Shown piece by piece: positions 26,901 through 36,261 of a stretch of DNA of 64,000 nucleotides (positions within the stretch are counted from its first letter, which is position 1; each line of letters opens with the position of its first letter). The translations under genes were made by a program, and so were the position numbers. The stretch comes from JBEVJK01 sp040510195 (lineage in GTDB: Bacteria > Pseudomonadota > Alphaproteobacteria > Rhizobiales > Rhizobiaceae). Under the pieces are notes generated by a model. It ran no database searches. It was not told the DNA's origin and worked only from the letters and a program-made list of their open reading frames with translations. Where the stretch lies: assembly GCA_040510195.1 (NCBI GenBank), contig JBEVJK010000123.1, forward strand, positions 124,001-188,000, in the 5' to 3' direction.

Positions 26901-27524
26901 TCAGTTGCCGGTTTTCGCCTTGTCCTGCTCTTCCTTGAGCTTCTTGGCGAAGTCCTCGTTGTTCTTGCTGACGAACTCCTGCAGCTTCTTCGTCCGGTCC
27001 TCGATATCCGACTGCTTCAGCGGCTCGCCGTCATAGGCTCCCGTGAAGCCCTTCAGCGAAACTTTGATCGGGTTCGGCTGGTTCTGGAAGTTCACCGAGG
27101 TCAGCGTCAGCTCCTGGCCCTTCTTGAAACTCGCGATGAGCTGGTCGTTGAGCGGTGCTTCAGCGACGCAGCGGTCGGGGAAGCAGATCACGTAGTCGAG
27201 CTTCTGCGCCTTGCCGCCGTCGATCTGCAGGCCGATCCCGGGGGGAACCAGGCGGCCACTCGGCACCGACACCTGGAAGACCTTGCGGTTCACCTTGCCC
27301 TTGAGCTCGATGAGGCTGACCCCGGTCACCATCTGGCCCGTGTTGGCCATCATGATGTTCTGGACGTTGCAGATGTCGACGTCCTGCTGCTTGGAGCAGG
27401 CCTTGAACCACCCTTGCGGAACCTGCGGTTGCTGCGCGGCGGCGGGCGCCAGCCCGGCGGCGAGGAGACCGACCACACCGGCGGCCATGACCGGGAGGTT
27501 TGCTTTGGTGTTCAGCCTCTTCAT
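26901..27524 (-). CDS. invasion-associated locus B (IalB) family protein
   Basis: 207 residues. Sec signal peptide (MKRLNTKANLPVMAAGVVGLL, cleavage after PAAAQ near residue 31). The IalB domain follows: GWFKACSKQQDVDICNVQNI, KVFQVSVPSG, and the CFPDRCVAEAPL cysteine pair. Four cysteines probably form two disulfides. The C-terminal 40 residues are a charged helical tail. Bartonella IalB helps erythrocyte invasion, but the family is general in Rhizobiales and its periplasmic role is unclear. A dyad lies 62-82 bp upstream. Confidence 0.92.
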   Translation of the reverse strand: MKRLNTKANLPVMAAGVVGLLAAGLAPAAAQQPQVPQGWFKACSKQQDVDICNVQNIMMANTGQMVTGVSLIELKGKVNRKVFQVSVPSGRLVPPGIGLQIDGGKAQKLDYVICFPDRCVAEAPLNDQLIASFKKGQELTLTSVNFQNQPNPIKVSLKGFTGAYDGEPLKQSDIEDRTKKLQEFVSKNNEDFAKKLKEEQDKAKTGN

Positions 27525-27585
27525 CGTCCAGCGATCCTTTCGACAGGCGGCGGCCGATTTGCAGCCGCGGGAATTTTCCGCTCAT

Positions 27586-27606
27586 TGTTGCCCAATTGAG
27601 GCAACA
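27586..27606. promoter_or_regulatory. inverted repeat upstream of ialB (possible operator)
   Basis: TGTTGCC-CAATTGA-GGCAACA: perfect 7-bp arms around a 7-bp centre that includes the palindrome CAATTG. It lies in the 228-bp divergent gap between ialB and the oligopeptide-binding protein gene, closer to ialB. The geometry suits a dimeric repressor or activator site. No specific regulator can be named. Confidence 0.5.
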
Positions 27607-27752
27607 GGATGACTCTTGCCGGCGTGTTACACTTTGCGGCCCATGGAATCCAGCGGCAAACCGCGGCTCGGCCGTCGCTTGGGCTCACAATCAGCAAAGC
27701 GGCACGGACATGATAGGGTCGGACGGCGAATCGCCGAACCGCGAATGGAGAC

Positions 27753-29582
27753 ATGCTTCTGATGCGCCCTGCCCGGCTCTTCCTGCTGGCGTTCGGCATG
27801 CTGCTCGGCCTTTCGGCATGGGGATCGGCCGCCCCGACGCACGCGATCGCGATGCACGGCGCCCCGGCGCTCGGTGCTGATTTTTCGCATTTCCCCTATG
27901 CCGACCCGGCGGCGCCCAAGGGCGGCGCCATCAACTATGCCTGGCCGGGCACCTTCGATTCGGTCAACCCGTTCATCGTCCAGGGCAGCGGCGCGCGCGG
28001 CATCCTCGATCTTGTCTTCGGCTACAATGTCTTCGACAGCCTCATGCAGCGCTCCTCCGACGAGCCTTTCACGCTCTATCCGCTGATCGCCAGGAGCGTC
28101 GAGACGGACGAGGCACGCAGCTTCGTGGAGTTCACGCTGGACGAGCGCGCCCGCTTCTCCGACGGCCGGCCGGTGACGCCGGAGGACGTCATCTTCACCC
28201 TGGAGCTGCTGCGCGACAAGGGCCTGCCGCGCTACGCCGTCACCGCCAAGAAGGTCGCCCGCATGGAGAAGGTGGGCGACCGCGGCGTGCGCTTCACCTT
28301 CAAGGAGCCAGACCGCGAGCTGCCGCTGATCCTCGGCCTGCTGCCCGTCCTGCCAAGGCATGCCATCGACCCGGACACCTTCGACCGCTCGACGCTCACT
28401 CCGATGATCGGCAGCGGCCCCTATCGCCTGACGGAGGTCCGGCCGGGCGAGAGCGTGACCTTGCGCCGCAATCCGGACTATTGGGCGAAGGACCTGCCCT
28501 CCAAGCGGGGCTTCGACAATTACGACACCATCCGGCTTACCTATTTCCGCGACGAGAACGCCATGTTCGAGGCCTTCAAGAAGGGTCTGGTCGACGTCTT
28601 CATCGAGGAGAACAGTGGTCGCTGGACGAAGGACTACGACTTCCCTGCCGTCGGCCGCGGCGAGGTGATCAAGGAGGCCTTCAAGACGAGGACGCCGCCC
28701 GGCATGTTCGGCTTCGTCATGAACACGCGCCGCAGGCCGTTCGACGATCCCGCGCTGCGCGTCGCGCTCACCGGGCTGTTCGATTTCGAATGGGCCAACC
28801 GCAACCTTCTCTCGGCGGCCTATGAGCGCACCCGCAGCTTCTTCGACAATTCCGAGCTGTCCACCCGGGATCGGCCGGCGAGCGACGGCGAGCGCCGGTT
28901 GCTCGCCCCCTTCCCCGACGCCGTGCGCCCGGAAATTCTCGAAAAAGGCTGGCAGCCGCCGCCATCCGACGGCTCCGGCCGCGACCGTGCCTTCCTGCGT
29001 GCCGGCTTCGAACGCCTGAAGGCTGCCGGCTATGCCATCGAGGAAGGTCGGCTGCTCGGACCCGACGGTCGCCCCGTAACCTTCGAGATCATGCTGAAGG
29101 GCGGCGAGAACGAGCAGCTGGCCATGGCTTGGCGCCGCACCCTGGAGCGGCTCGGCATCGCCGTCTCGATCCGCTCGGTCGACGCCGCCCAGTATCAGCG
29201 GCGGCTGATCGACCATGACTTCGACATGATCCCCTTCCTCTACTCGGCGTCCCTGTCGCCGGGCGTCGAGCAGGTGGCGCGCTGGGGCTCGGCCTCGCGC
29301 GACACCCCCGGCACCTTCAACTATGCCGGGGTTGCCGACCCTGCCGTCGACGCCATGATCGACGCCTTGATCAATTCCCGCAGTCGCGCCGAGTTCGTCG
29401 ACGCCGTGCGCGCCTACGACCGGGTGCTCCTGTCTGGCGCCTACGTCGTGCCCCTCTATTTCAAGCCTGCGCAGTGGATCGCGCATTGGAGCCGCATCGG
29501 GCGGCCTGACGCCGTGCCGCTCTACGGCGCCCAGCTGCCCACCTGGTGGCACGAGCCGTCGACGAAGGAGGCCTCGCCGTGA
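27753..29582 (+). CDS. extracellular solute-binding protein family 5 (peptide type)
   Basis: 609 residues. Signal peptide MRPARLFLLAFGMLLGLSAWGSAA, then the SBP_bac_5 fold: HFPYADPAAPKGGAINYAWPG, FTLDERARFSDGRPVTPEDV (family signature) and YRLTEVRPGESVTLRRNPDYW. The opening FPYADPAAPKGG resembles YejA-type binding proteins that import oligopeptides. No permease or ATPase gene is adjacent, so it may serve a transporter encoded elsewhere. The start could also be the ATG at 27762. The stop overlaps the next gene (GTGA). Confidence 0.92.
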   Translation: MLLMRPARLFLLAFGMLLGLSAWGSAAPTHAIAMHGAPALGADFSHFPYADPAAPKGGAINYAWPGTFDSVNPFIVQGSGARGILDLVFGYNVFDSLMQRSSDEPFTLYPLIARSVETDEARSFVEFTLDERARFSDGRPVTPEDVIFTLELLRDKGLPRYAVTAKKVARMEKVGDRGVRFTFKEPDRELPLILGLLPVLPRHAIDPDTFDRSTLTPMIGSGPYRLTEVRPGESVTLRRNPDYWAKDLPSKRGFDNYDTIRLTYFRDENAMFEAFKKGLVDVFIEENSGRWTKDYDFPAVGRGEVIKEAFKTRTPPGMFGFVMNTRRRPFDDPALRVALTGLFDFEWANRNLLSAAYERTRSFFDNSELSTRDRPASDGERRLLAPFPDAVRPEILEKGWQPPPSDGSGRDRAFLRAGFERLKAAGYAIEEGRLLGPDGRPVTFEIMLKGGENEQLAMAWRRTLERLGIAVSIRSVDAAQYQRRLIDHDFDMIPFLYSASLSPGVEQVARWGSASRDTPGTFNYAGVADPAVDAMIDALINSRSRAEFVDAVRAYDRVLLSGAYVVPLYFKPAQWIAHWSRIGRPDAVPLYGAQLPTWWHEPSTKEASP

Positions 29583-30235
29583 CCGAACCCGCCGCAAAGC
29601 TTGCTGTCGACGTGGTGTCCGACGTGGTCTGCCCCTGGTGCTACATCGGCATGCGGCGGCTGCAGGCGGCGCGCGCCACGGTTCCGGAGCTCGACGTCGA
29701 GGTCCGCTGGCGACCCTTCCAGCTCGACCCCACCATCCCCGATGGCGGCATGGACCGGCGGCAGTACATGCTCTCCAAATTCGGCAGCGAGGAAAGGATC
29801 CGCGACATCCACGCCCGCATCCTGCCCCTCGGCGAGGCCGAAGGCATCGACTTCGACTTCGACGCCATCAAGATCGCGCCCAACACGCTCGACGCCCACC
29901 GTGTCATCCGCTGGGCCGGCGCCGCAGGCGCCGCCGTGCAGAACCAACTGGTCGAGCGCCTGTTCAGGCTGAACTTCGAGCAGGGTCAGAACGTCGGCGA
30001 TCCCTCTGTGCTCGCCGCGGCGGCCGCCGACAGCGGCATGGACCGCGCGGTGGTCGAGACGCTGCTGCCGACCGACGCCGACCGCGAGGCGGTGAGGACC
30101 GAGATCGCCACCGCCCAGCGAATGGGCGTCACCGGCGTGCCCTGCTTCCTGCTCGACGGCCGCTACGCCGTGATGGGCGCCCAGGACGTCCAAACGCTCG
30201 CCGATGCGTTGCGGCAGGTTGCAGCGAAAACCTGA
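29579..30235 (+). CDS. DsbA-family (FrnE-like) thioredoxin-fold oxidoreductase
   Basis: 218 residues from a GTG start, overlapping the preceding stop by 4 bp. AAGGAGG about 7 nt upstream makes the start firm. The active site is CPWC at residues 18-21 (SDVVCPWCYIGMRRL), followed by the FrnE layout: helical insertion and cis-Pro in GVTGVPCFLLDGRYAVMGAQ. There is no signal peptide, so it acts in the cytoplasm, unlike classic DsbA. FrnE relatives help resist oxidative and metal stress. Converges on mfd. Confidence 0.92.
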   Translation: MTEPAAKLAVDVVSDVVCPWCYIGMRRLQAARATVPELDVEVRWRPFQLDPTIPDGGMDRRQYMLSKFGSEERIRDIHARILPLGEAEGIDFDFDAIKIAPNTLDAHRVIRWAGAAGAAVQNQLVERLFRLNFEQGQNVGDPSVLAAAAADSGMDRAVVETLLPTDADREAVRTEIATAQRMGVTGVPCFLLDGRYAVMGAQDVQTLADALRQVAAKT

Positions 30236-30256
30236 GCGTACCGGGCGGTACGCTCA
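30233..30256. terminator. perfect hairpin spanning the stop codons of the FrnE-like gene and mfd
   Basis: TGAGCGTACC (30233-30242), loop GGGC, GGTACGCTCA (30247-30256). The outer three bases of each arm are the stop codons of the two convergent genes (TGA on each strand). It folds identically in both transcripts. There is no strong U-tract, so it may protect 3' ends or act with Rho. Confidence 0.6.
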
Positions 30257-33200
30257 CGCCGCCGCCTTCTCCGCCAGCCGCGCGAGCTGGGTGATCACCA
30301 CCGCCGCGCCGGACAGCCTTTTCTCGGCGTTCGGCCAGTCGCGAATGAAGACCACGCTCAGGTCGGGCCGGATCTTGGCCAGCGAGCCCTGCTCGCCGAT
30401 GAAATGCACCAGTCCGGCCGGGTCGGGGAATTCGCGCTTGCGGAACTGGATGACGACGCCCTTCGGCCCGGCGTCGAGCTTCTCGACATTCGCCTTGCGG
30501 CAGAGCGCCTTGATGTAGACGATCTTCAACAGGTGCTCGACCTCTTCCGGCAACGCGCCGAAGCGGTCGATGAGCTCGGCGCCGAAGACGTCGATCTCCT
30601 CCGGCGTCTCCAATTCGCCGAGCCGCCGATAGAGGGCAAGCCTGAGCTGCAGGTCGGGCACATAGGCCTCCGGGATCATCACCGCGGTGCCGACGGTGAT
30701 CTGGGGCGACCAGTCGCCGGCGGCATCGGTTGGAGCGGTGCCGCGGATCTCCGACACCGCTTCCTCCAGCATCTGCTGGTAAAGCTCGAACCCCACTTCC
30801 TTGATGTGGCCGGACTGCTCCTCGCCGAGCAGGTTGCCGGCGCCGCGGATGTCGAGGTCGTGGCTGGCCAGCTGGAAGCCGGCGCCGAGCGTGTCGAGCG
30901 ATTGCAGCACCTTGAGCCGGCGATCTGCCGTGTCGGAGAGCTTGCGGTTGGCCGGCAGGGTGAACAGCGCGTAGGCGCGCAGCTTGGAGCGGCCGACTCG
31001 GCCCCGGAGCTGGTAGAGCTGTGCCAGGCCGAACATGTCGGCTCGGTGCACGATGAGCGTGTTGGCGGTGGGGATATCGAGGCCGGACTCGACGATCGAA
31101 GTCGACAAGAGCACGTCGTACCGGCCGTCGTAGAAGGCGTTCATGATGTCGTCGAGCTCGCCGGCGGGCATCTGGCCATGCGCCACCCCGACCTTGAGCT
31201 CCGGCACCTGCTCGGCCAGGAACTTGCGGATCTCGTCGAGATCGGCGATGCGCGGCGCCACGTAGAAGCTCTGCCCGCCGCGATAGCGCTCGCGCAGAAG
31301 CGTCTCGCGGATCACCAGCGGGTCGAACGGCGAGATGAAGGTGCGCACCGCCATACGGTCGACCGGCGGCGTGGCGATCAGCGACAGCTCCCTGACGCCC
31401 GTCAACGCCATCTGCAGGGTGCGCGGGATCGGCGTCGCCGACAGCGTCAGCACATGGACGTCGTTCTTCAACTCCTTCAGCCGCTCCTTGTGCTTGACGC
31501 CGAAATGTTGCTCCTCGTCGATGACCAAAAGGCCGAGATCCTTGAACGAGATCGAGGCCGACAGCAGCGCGTGGGTGCCCACCACGATGTCGACGGTGCC
31601 GTCGGCGAGCCCTTTCTTGGTCTCGGCGAGCTCCTTGGAGCCGACGAGGCGCGAGGCCTGCCGCACCCTGACCGGCAGCCCTGCGAAGCGCTCGGAGAAG
31701 GTCTTGAAGTGCTGGCGGGCAAGCAGAGTGGTGGGCACGACCACCGCCACCTGGAAGCCTTCCAGAGCGGCGATGAAGGCGGCTCTCAGCGCCACCTCGG
31801 TCTTGCCGAAGCCGACGTCGCCGCAGATCAGCCGGTCCATGGGTCGGCCGGCCGCCAAATCGTCGCGCACCGCGTCGATGGCGGTCTGCTGGTCGTCGGT
31901 CTCCTCGTAGGGGAAGCGCGAGGCGAACTCCCCGTAGGTGCCCTCCGGCGGCACCAGGGCCGGCGCCTCGCGCATTTGCCGTTCGGCAGCGATGCGGATC
32001 AGCTGGCCGGCCATCTCGAGCAGCCGCTTCTTGAGCCGCGCCTTGCGCGACTGCCAGGCGCCGCCGCCGAGCTTGTCCAGCGTCGCCTCGGCGGCCTCCG
32101 AGCCGTAGCGGGACAAAAGCTCGATGTTCTCGACCGGCAGGAACAGCCGGTCGTCGCCGGCATAGTGGATCTCCAGGCAGTCGTGCGGGGCGCCCATCGC
32201 CTCGATCGTCTTCAGCCCGATGAAGCGGCCGATGCCGTGATCGGCGTGGACGACGATGTCGCCGGCCCCCAGCGACGACACTTCGGCGATGAAGTCGGAG
32301 GCTCGCTTGCGCTTCTTCGAGCGCCTGACGAGGCGGTCGCCGAGAATGTCCTGCTCCGCCAGGACCGCCAGCCGGGCGGTCTCGAAACCCTGCTCCAGCG
32401 GCAAGACGGCAAGCCCCGCCTGCCCCGGCGCCAGCCGCTCCAGCGCCTCCAGCGTGTCGACACGCGCCAAGTTTCCCAGCCCGTGCTCGGCCAGGATCTG
32501 GGTGAGGCGGTCGAGCGAGCCTTCCGTCCACCCCGCGATCAGCGTCCGGCGGCCGGCCGCCCGGACGGCGCCGACATGCTTGACTGCCGCGTCGAAGACG
32601 TTGGCCGACGGGTCCTGGCGCTCCTCGGCGAAGCTGCGGCCCTGGCGGGCGCCGGCATGACGCACCGCGACGCCCCCGGCGTCGGGCGCGTCGAAGGGCG
32701 TCATCTCGACCGCTGTCCGGCCGGCCAGCGCCGCCTCGACATCGTCGGGCGACAGATAGAGCAGGGCCGGCGCGACCGGCTTGTAGGGCACGGCGTCCTT
32801 CACCCCGCTGCCGGCGCTCTTCCGGCGCGCTTCGTAATAGTCGACGATCAGGTCGTGGCGCTCGCCGATCGCCTCCCGGGCAAGATGGTCGAACACGACC
32901 GGCGCCTCCGGCAGGAGCTCGAAGAGGGTCGACAGCCGCTCGTAGAAGAAGGGCAGCCAGTGCTCCATGCCGGCGAAGCGCCGGCCTTCGCTCACCGCTG
33001 CGTAGAGCGCGTCCTCCCGCAAGGGCGCGCCGAACGCCTCGATGTAGCTCCGCCGGAAGCGGCTGATCGCCTCGGGCGTCAGCGTGACCTCGCTCATCGG
33101 CTGCAGCGACAGGCCCTTGCGCTGCCCTGTCGTGCGCTGCGTCGCCGGGTCGAAGGCACGGACCGATTCCAGCGTGTCGCCGAAGAAGTCGAGGCGCAAC

Positions 33201-33757
33201 GCTTCCGCGGCGCCCGGCGCGAACAGGTCGAGGATACCGCCGCGCACCGCGAATTCGCCGACGTCGCGCACCGTCGCCACGCGCTCGAAGCCGGCCGTCT
33301 CGAGCCGCGCGGCGAGCCCGTTCATGTCCATCTGGTTGCCGGCCCGCGCCCGCAAGGTCTGCGCCTCGATCGCCTCGACGGGCGGTATGCGCTGCAGTGC
33401 CGCATTGGCGGTGGTCAGGATGACCGCCCGGTGCGGCTGCCTGGCCAGCGCCGCCATCGAACCCAGCGCGTCGAGCCGCCGCGCCGCCGCATCGGCGCCG
33501 GGGGAGACGCGGTCGTATGGCAGGCAGTCCCAGGCCGGAAAGTCGAGCACCGGCAGCTCCGGCGCGGCGAAGGCGAGCGCCTCGGCGATCTGGGGCAGGC
33601 GCTGCCCGTCGCGGGCGACGAAGATCGCCGGTCCGCCGGCGGCTAGCGCGCGCGAGATCTCGGCGAGCGCGAAGGCCTCGTAGCCATCGGTGACGCCGTC
33701 GACGAGGATGCGGCCGACACGGCCGGGCTGAAGCCCGATGGGATCGATGAGGCTCAT
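30254..33757 (-). CDS. mfd: transcription-repair coupling factor Mfd
   Basis: 1167 residues, full length. The N-terminal UvrB-homology module has FPAWDCLPYDRVSP, then come the RNA-polymerase-interacting CarD-like domain (VHADHGIGRFIGL) and the RecG-like translocase: GDVGFGKTEVALRAAF (Walker A), DEEQHFGVKHKERLK (motif II), SATPIPRTLQMAL (motif III), IVESGLDIPTANTLIV and HQLRGRVGRS-type QLRGRVGRSKLRAYA. Removes stalled RNA polymerase at lesions and recruits UvrA. The start overlaps the sdhE stop by 4 bp. Confidence 0.98.
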   Translation of the reverse strand: MSLIDPIGLQPGRVGRILVDGVTDGYEAFALAEISRALAAGGPAIFVARDGQRLPQIAEALAFAAPELPVLDFPAWDCLPYDRVSPGADAAARRLDALGSMAALARQPHRAVILTTANAALQRIPPVEAIEAQTLRARAGNQMDMNGLAARLETAGFERVATVRDVGEFAVRGGILDLFAPGAAEALRLDFFGDTLESVRAFDPATQRTTGQRKGLSLQPMSEVTLTPEAISRFRRSYIEAFGAPLREDALYAAVSEGRRFAGMEHWLPFFYERLSTLFELLPEAPVVFDHLAREAIGERHDLIVDYYEARRKSAGSGVKDAVPYKPVAPALLYLSPDDVEAALAGRTAVEMTPFDAPDAGGVAVRHAGARQGRSFAEERQDPSANVFDAAVKHVGAVRAAGRRTLIAGWTEGSLDRLTQILAEHGLGNLARVDTLEALERLAPGQAGLAVLPLEQGFETARLAVLAEQDILGDRLVRRSKKRKRASDFIAEVSSLGAGDIVVHADHGIGRFIGLKTIEAMGAPHDCLEIHYAGDDRLFLPVENIELLSRYGSEAAEATLDKLGGGAWQSRKARLKKRLLEMAGQLIRIAAERQMREAPALVPPEGTYGEFASRFPYEETDDQQTAIDAVRDDLAAGRPMDRLICGDVGFGKTEVALRAAFIAALEGFQVAVVVPTTLLARQHFKTFSERFAGLPVRVRQASRLVGSKELAETKKGLADGTVDIVVGTHALLSASISFKDLGLLVIDEEQHFGVKHKERLKELKNDVHVLTLSATPIPRTLQMALTGVRELSLIATPPVDRMAVRTFISPFDPLVIRETLLRERYRGGQSFYVAPRIADLDEIRKFLAEQVPELKVGVAHGQMPAGELDDIMNAFYDGRYDVLLSTSIVESGLDIPTANTLIVHRADMFGLAQLYQLRGRVGRSKLRAYALFTLPANRKLSDTADRRLKVLQSLDTLGAGFQLASHDLDIRGAGNLLGEEQSGHIKEVGFELYQQMLEEAVSEIRGTAPTDAAGDWSPQITVGTAVMIPEAYVPDLQLRLALYRRLGELETPEEIDVFGAELIDRFGALPEEVEHLLKIVYIKALCRKANVEKLDAGPKGVVIQFRKREFPDPAGLVHFIGEQGSLAKIRPDLSVVFIRDWPNAEKRLSGAAVVITQLARLAEKAAA

Positions 33758-34059
33758 GGGTCGGTTCGGGGTTTGAAGTTCGAGCTGCGGGAAAACGCCC
33801 GGATGCGAAGCAGGATGCCCTGGCGCTCGTCTGGCGGCAAAGCGCGCTCGCCGGTCAGCCAGGGCAAAAGTTCGGTGTCGGGCGTTTCGAGAAGCCTTTC
33901 ATATTGGTCGATTTCAGCGGCGGTCAAGGCGCCGAGCTCGGCATCCGCGAAGGCGCCGAGGATGAGATCGGCCTCGCGCATGCCGCGGTGCCAGGACCGG
34001 AAAGCGAGCTTGCGCCGCCGCTTCTCGTTCTGCCCGCCGTCGTCACCGGCCCCGCTCAT
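33754..34059 (-). CDS. sdhE: FAD assembly factor SdhE
   Basis: 101 residues. The conserved RGMREADLILGAFA motif (SdhE/Sdh5 RGxxE) is at about residues 25-38, with ALTAAEIDQYERLLETPDTELLPWLTG as the helical body. Promotes covalent attachment of FAD to succinate dehydrogenase and other flavoproteins. Location directly upstream of mfd, overlapping it by 4 bp, is common in Rhizobiales. Confidence 0.94.
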   Translation of the reverse strand: MSGAGDDGGQNEKRRRKLAFRSWHRGMREADLILGAFADAELGALTAAEIDQYERLLETPDTELLPWLTGERALPPDERQGILLRIRAFSRSSNFKPRTDP

Positions 34060-34152
34060 CCGTCGATCTCCCGCATCGAGCCGCGCCTATAGCGTGGAAG
34101 ACGGCTGCTGTCAGCCTTGCATGGCGGTCGCGGCCGCATAGATTGGACCGCC

Positions 34153-36261
34153 ATGCGCCCTTCCCTCCTCGATCCGCTCTTCGTGCCGCTGACCTCGCTC
34201 GACGGCGTCGGGCCCAAAGTCGCCGGCCTGATCGAGAAAGTGGTGCCGGCCGACCTTTCCAGCCGGCCGGCGCGGGCCGGCGACCTCGTCCTCACCTTGC
34301 CGCACGGGGTGATCGACCGCCGCAACCGGCCCGGCATCGCCTATGCCGAGGATGGCGCGATCGTCACCCTCGATCTGACGGTGGACCGTCATCAGCCGGC
34401 GCCGCGCGGCAACCGCCAGGTCCCCTATCGGGTGCTGGCGCATGACGAGACGGGCGAGATCGCCCTGACCTTCTTCAATCCGCGGCCGGACTGGCTGGCC
34501 AGGACCTTGCCGGTCGGCGAGCACGTCGTGGTCAGCGGCCGCATGCAGCTCTTCAACGGCCGCCCGACGATGGTCCATCCCGACCATCTGGCCGCGGCGG
34601 ACTCGTCAGATGGGCTGCCGCTGGTCGAGCCCGTCTACCCGCTGACGGCCGGCCTGTCGCCGAAGACGCTGCGCCGCGCCGTCGGCCAGGCGCTGGGCAG
34701 GGTCGGCGAGCTGCCGGAATGGCAGGCCCCCGACAGCCTCGCCCGGCATGCCTTCCCGGATTTCCGCAGCGCGCTCGGCCGCCTCCATCATCCCGCCGAT
34801 CCCCTCGACGTGTCGCCCGAGGGCGCGCCATGGCGACGCCTTGCCTATGACGAGTTCCTCGCCGGCCAGGTGTCGCTCGCCCTGGTCCGGGCCCGCACGC
34901 GGCGGCTTTCGGGCCGCCCGCTGGCCGGCGACGGGGCGCTGGTGGGAAAGGTCGCCGGGGCGCTCCCCTATCGCCTCACCGCGTCTCAAAAGGCGGCTCT
35001 GGCCGAGATCGAGGCCGATTTGTCGCGTCCGGAGCGCATGCTGCGGCTTCTCCAGGGCGACGTCGGCGCCGGCAAGACGGTCGTGGCGCTGCTCGCCATG
35101 GCCCGCGCGGCCGAATCCGGCGGCCAGTCGGCGCTGATGGCGCCGACCGAGATCCTGGCCCGACAGCATATGGCGACCATCGCCCCGCTGGCCGAGGCGG
35201 CGGGGTTGACGACGGCGGTGCTGACGGGGCGCGAGAAGGGGCGCGAGCGCGCCGCGGTGCTGTCCGGCTTGGCGGACGGCTCGATCCACATCGTCGTCGG
35301 CACCCATGCGCTGTTCCAGGAGGCCGTCGCCTACCGCGACCTGGTGCTTGCCATCGTCGACGAGCAGCACCGGTTCGGCGTCCATCAGCGGCTGGCCATC
35401 ACCGCCAAGGGCGCAGCGCCCGATATGCTGGTGATGACGGCCACCCCCATCCCGCGCACCCTGGTGCTTACCGCCTTCGGCGACATGGACGTCTCGCGGC
35501 TCACCGAAAAGCCGGCGGGACGCCGCCCCATCCGCACCGCGACGCTGCCGCTGTCGCGCCTCGACGAACTGGTGGGACGGCTGCAGGACGCGGTCGCCTC
35601 CGGCCAGAAGATCTACTGGATCTGCCCGCTCGTGGAGGAATCGGAGGAGGTCCGCCTGACCGCCGCCGAAGACCGCGCCAGGATGCTTGCGCCGCTGTTC
35701 GACGGCGCCGTAGGGCTGGTCCACGGCCGCATGAAGGGGACCGAGAAGGACGCCGCGATGCGCGCCTTCAAGGCGGGCGAGACGCGGCTTTTGGTGGCCA
35801 CCACGGTCATCGAGGTGGGCGTCGACGTGCCCGACGCCACCATCATGGTCGTCGAGCATGCCGAACGCTTCGGGCTGGCCCAGCTGCACCAGTTGCGCGG
35901 CCGGGTCGGCCGGAGCGACAGGCCGAGTTCCTGCGTGCTGCTCTATCAGGAGCCGCTCGGGGAGACCGCCCGCCGCCGCCTCCAGGTGATGCGCGACACC
36001 GAGGACGGCTTCCTGATCTCGGAGGAGGACCTTCGCCTGCGCGGCGAAGGCGAGCTGCTCGGCACGCGCCAGTCGGGCACCCCGGGCTTCCAGGTGGCCC
36101 GCATCGAGTTCCACGCCGACCTCCTGGAGACTGCCCGCGACGACGCGCGCCTGCTCCTGCAGCGCGACCCGGACCTCATCTCGGAGCGCGGACGCGCCGT
36201 GCGGCTGTTGCTCTATCTCTTCGGCCGCGACGAGGCGGTGCGCCTGCTGCGCGCCGGCTGA
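34153..36261 (+). CDS. recG: ATP-dependent DNA helicase RecG
   Basis: 702 residues. An N-terminal wedge/OB domain (VPYRVLAHDETGEIALTFFN) and the helicase core: GDVGAGKTVVALLAMA (motif I), DEQHRFGVHQRL (motif II), TATPIPRTLVL (motif III), TTVIEVGVDVPDATIM (motif V) and QLRGRVGRSDRPSSC (motif VI). Branch migration of replication forks and Holliday junctions. The start at 34153 (MRPSLLDPLFVPLTSLDGVG) is the family-like one, with the frame open earlier. Its last 49 bp overlap the opposing DUF502 gene. Confidence 0.97.
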   Translation: MRPSLLDPLFVPLTSLDGVGPKVAGLIEKVVPADLSSRPARAGDLVLTLPHGVIDRRNRPGIAYAEDGAIVTLDLTVDRHQPAPRGNRQVPYRVLAHDETGEIALTFFNPRPDWLARTLPVGEHVVVSGRMQLFNGRPTMVHPDHLAAADSSDGLPLVEPVYPLTAGLSPKTLRRAVGQALGRVGELPEWQAPDSLARHAFPDFRSALGRLHHPADPLDVSPEGAPWRRLAYDEFLAGQVSLALVRARTRRLSGRPLAGDGALVGKVAGALPYRLTASQKAALAEIEADLSRPERMLRLLQGDVGAGKTVVALLAMARAAESGGQSALMAPTEILARQHMATIAPLAEAAGLTTAVLTGREKGRERAAVLSGLADGSIHIVVGTHALFQEAVAYRDLVLAIVDEQHRFGVHQRLAITAKGAAPDMLVMTATPIPRTLVLTAFGDMDVSRLTEKPAGRRPIRTATLPLSRLDELVGRLQDAVASGQKIYWICPLVEESEEVRLTAAEDRARMLAPLFDGAVGLVHGRMKGTEKDAAMRAFKAGETRLLVATTVIEVGVDVPDATIMVVEHAERFGLAQLHQLRGRVGRSDRPSSCVLLYQEPLGETARRRLQVMRDTEDGFLISEEDLRLRGEGELLGTRQSGTPGFQVARIEFHADLLETARDDARLLLQRDPDLISERGRAVRLLLYLFGRDEAVRLLRAG

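Noticed and set aside
30404..33646. Long plus-strand open frame (1080 codons) over mfd
   Set aside because: Antisense shadow; mfd shows all helicase motifs and no domain is recognisable in the other strand.
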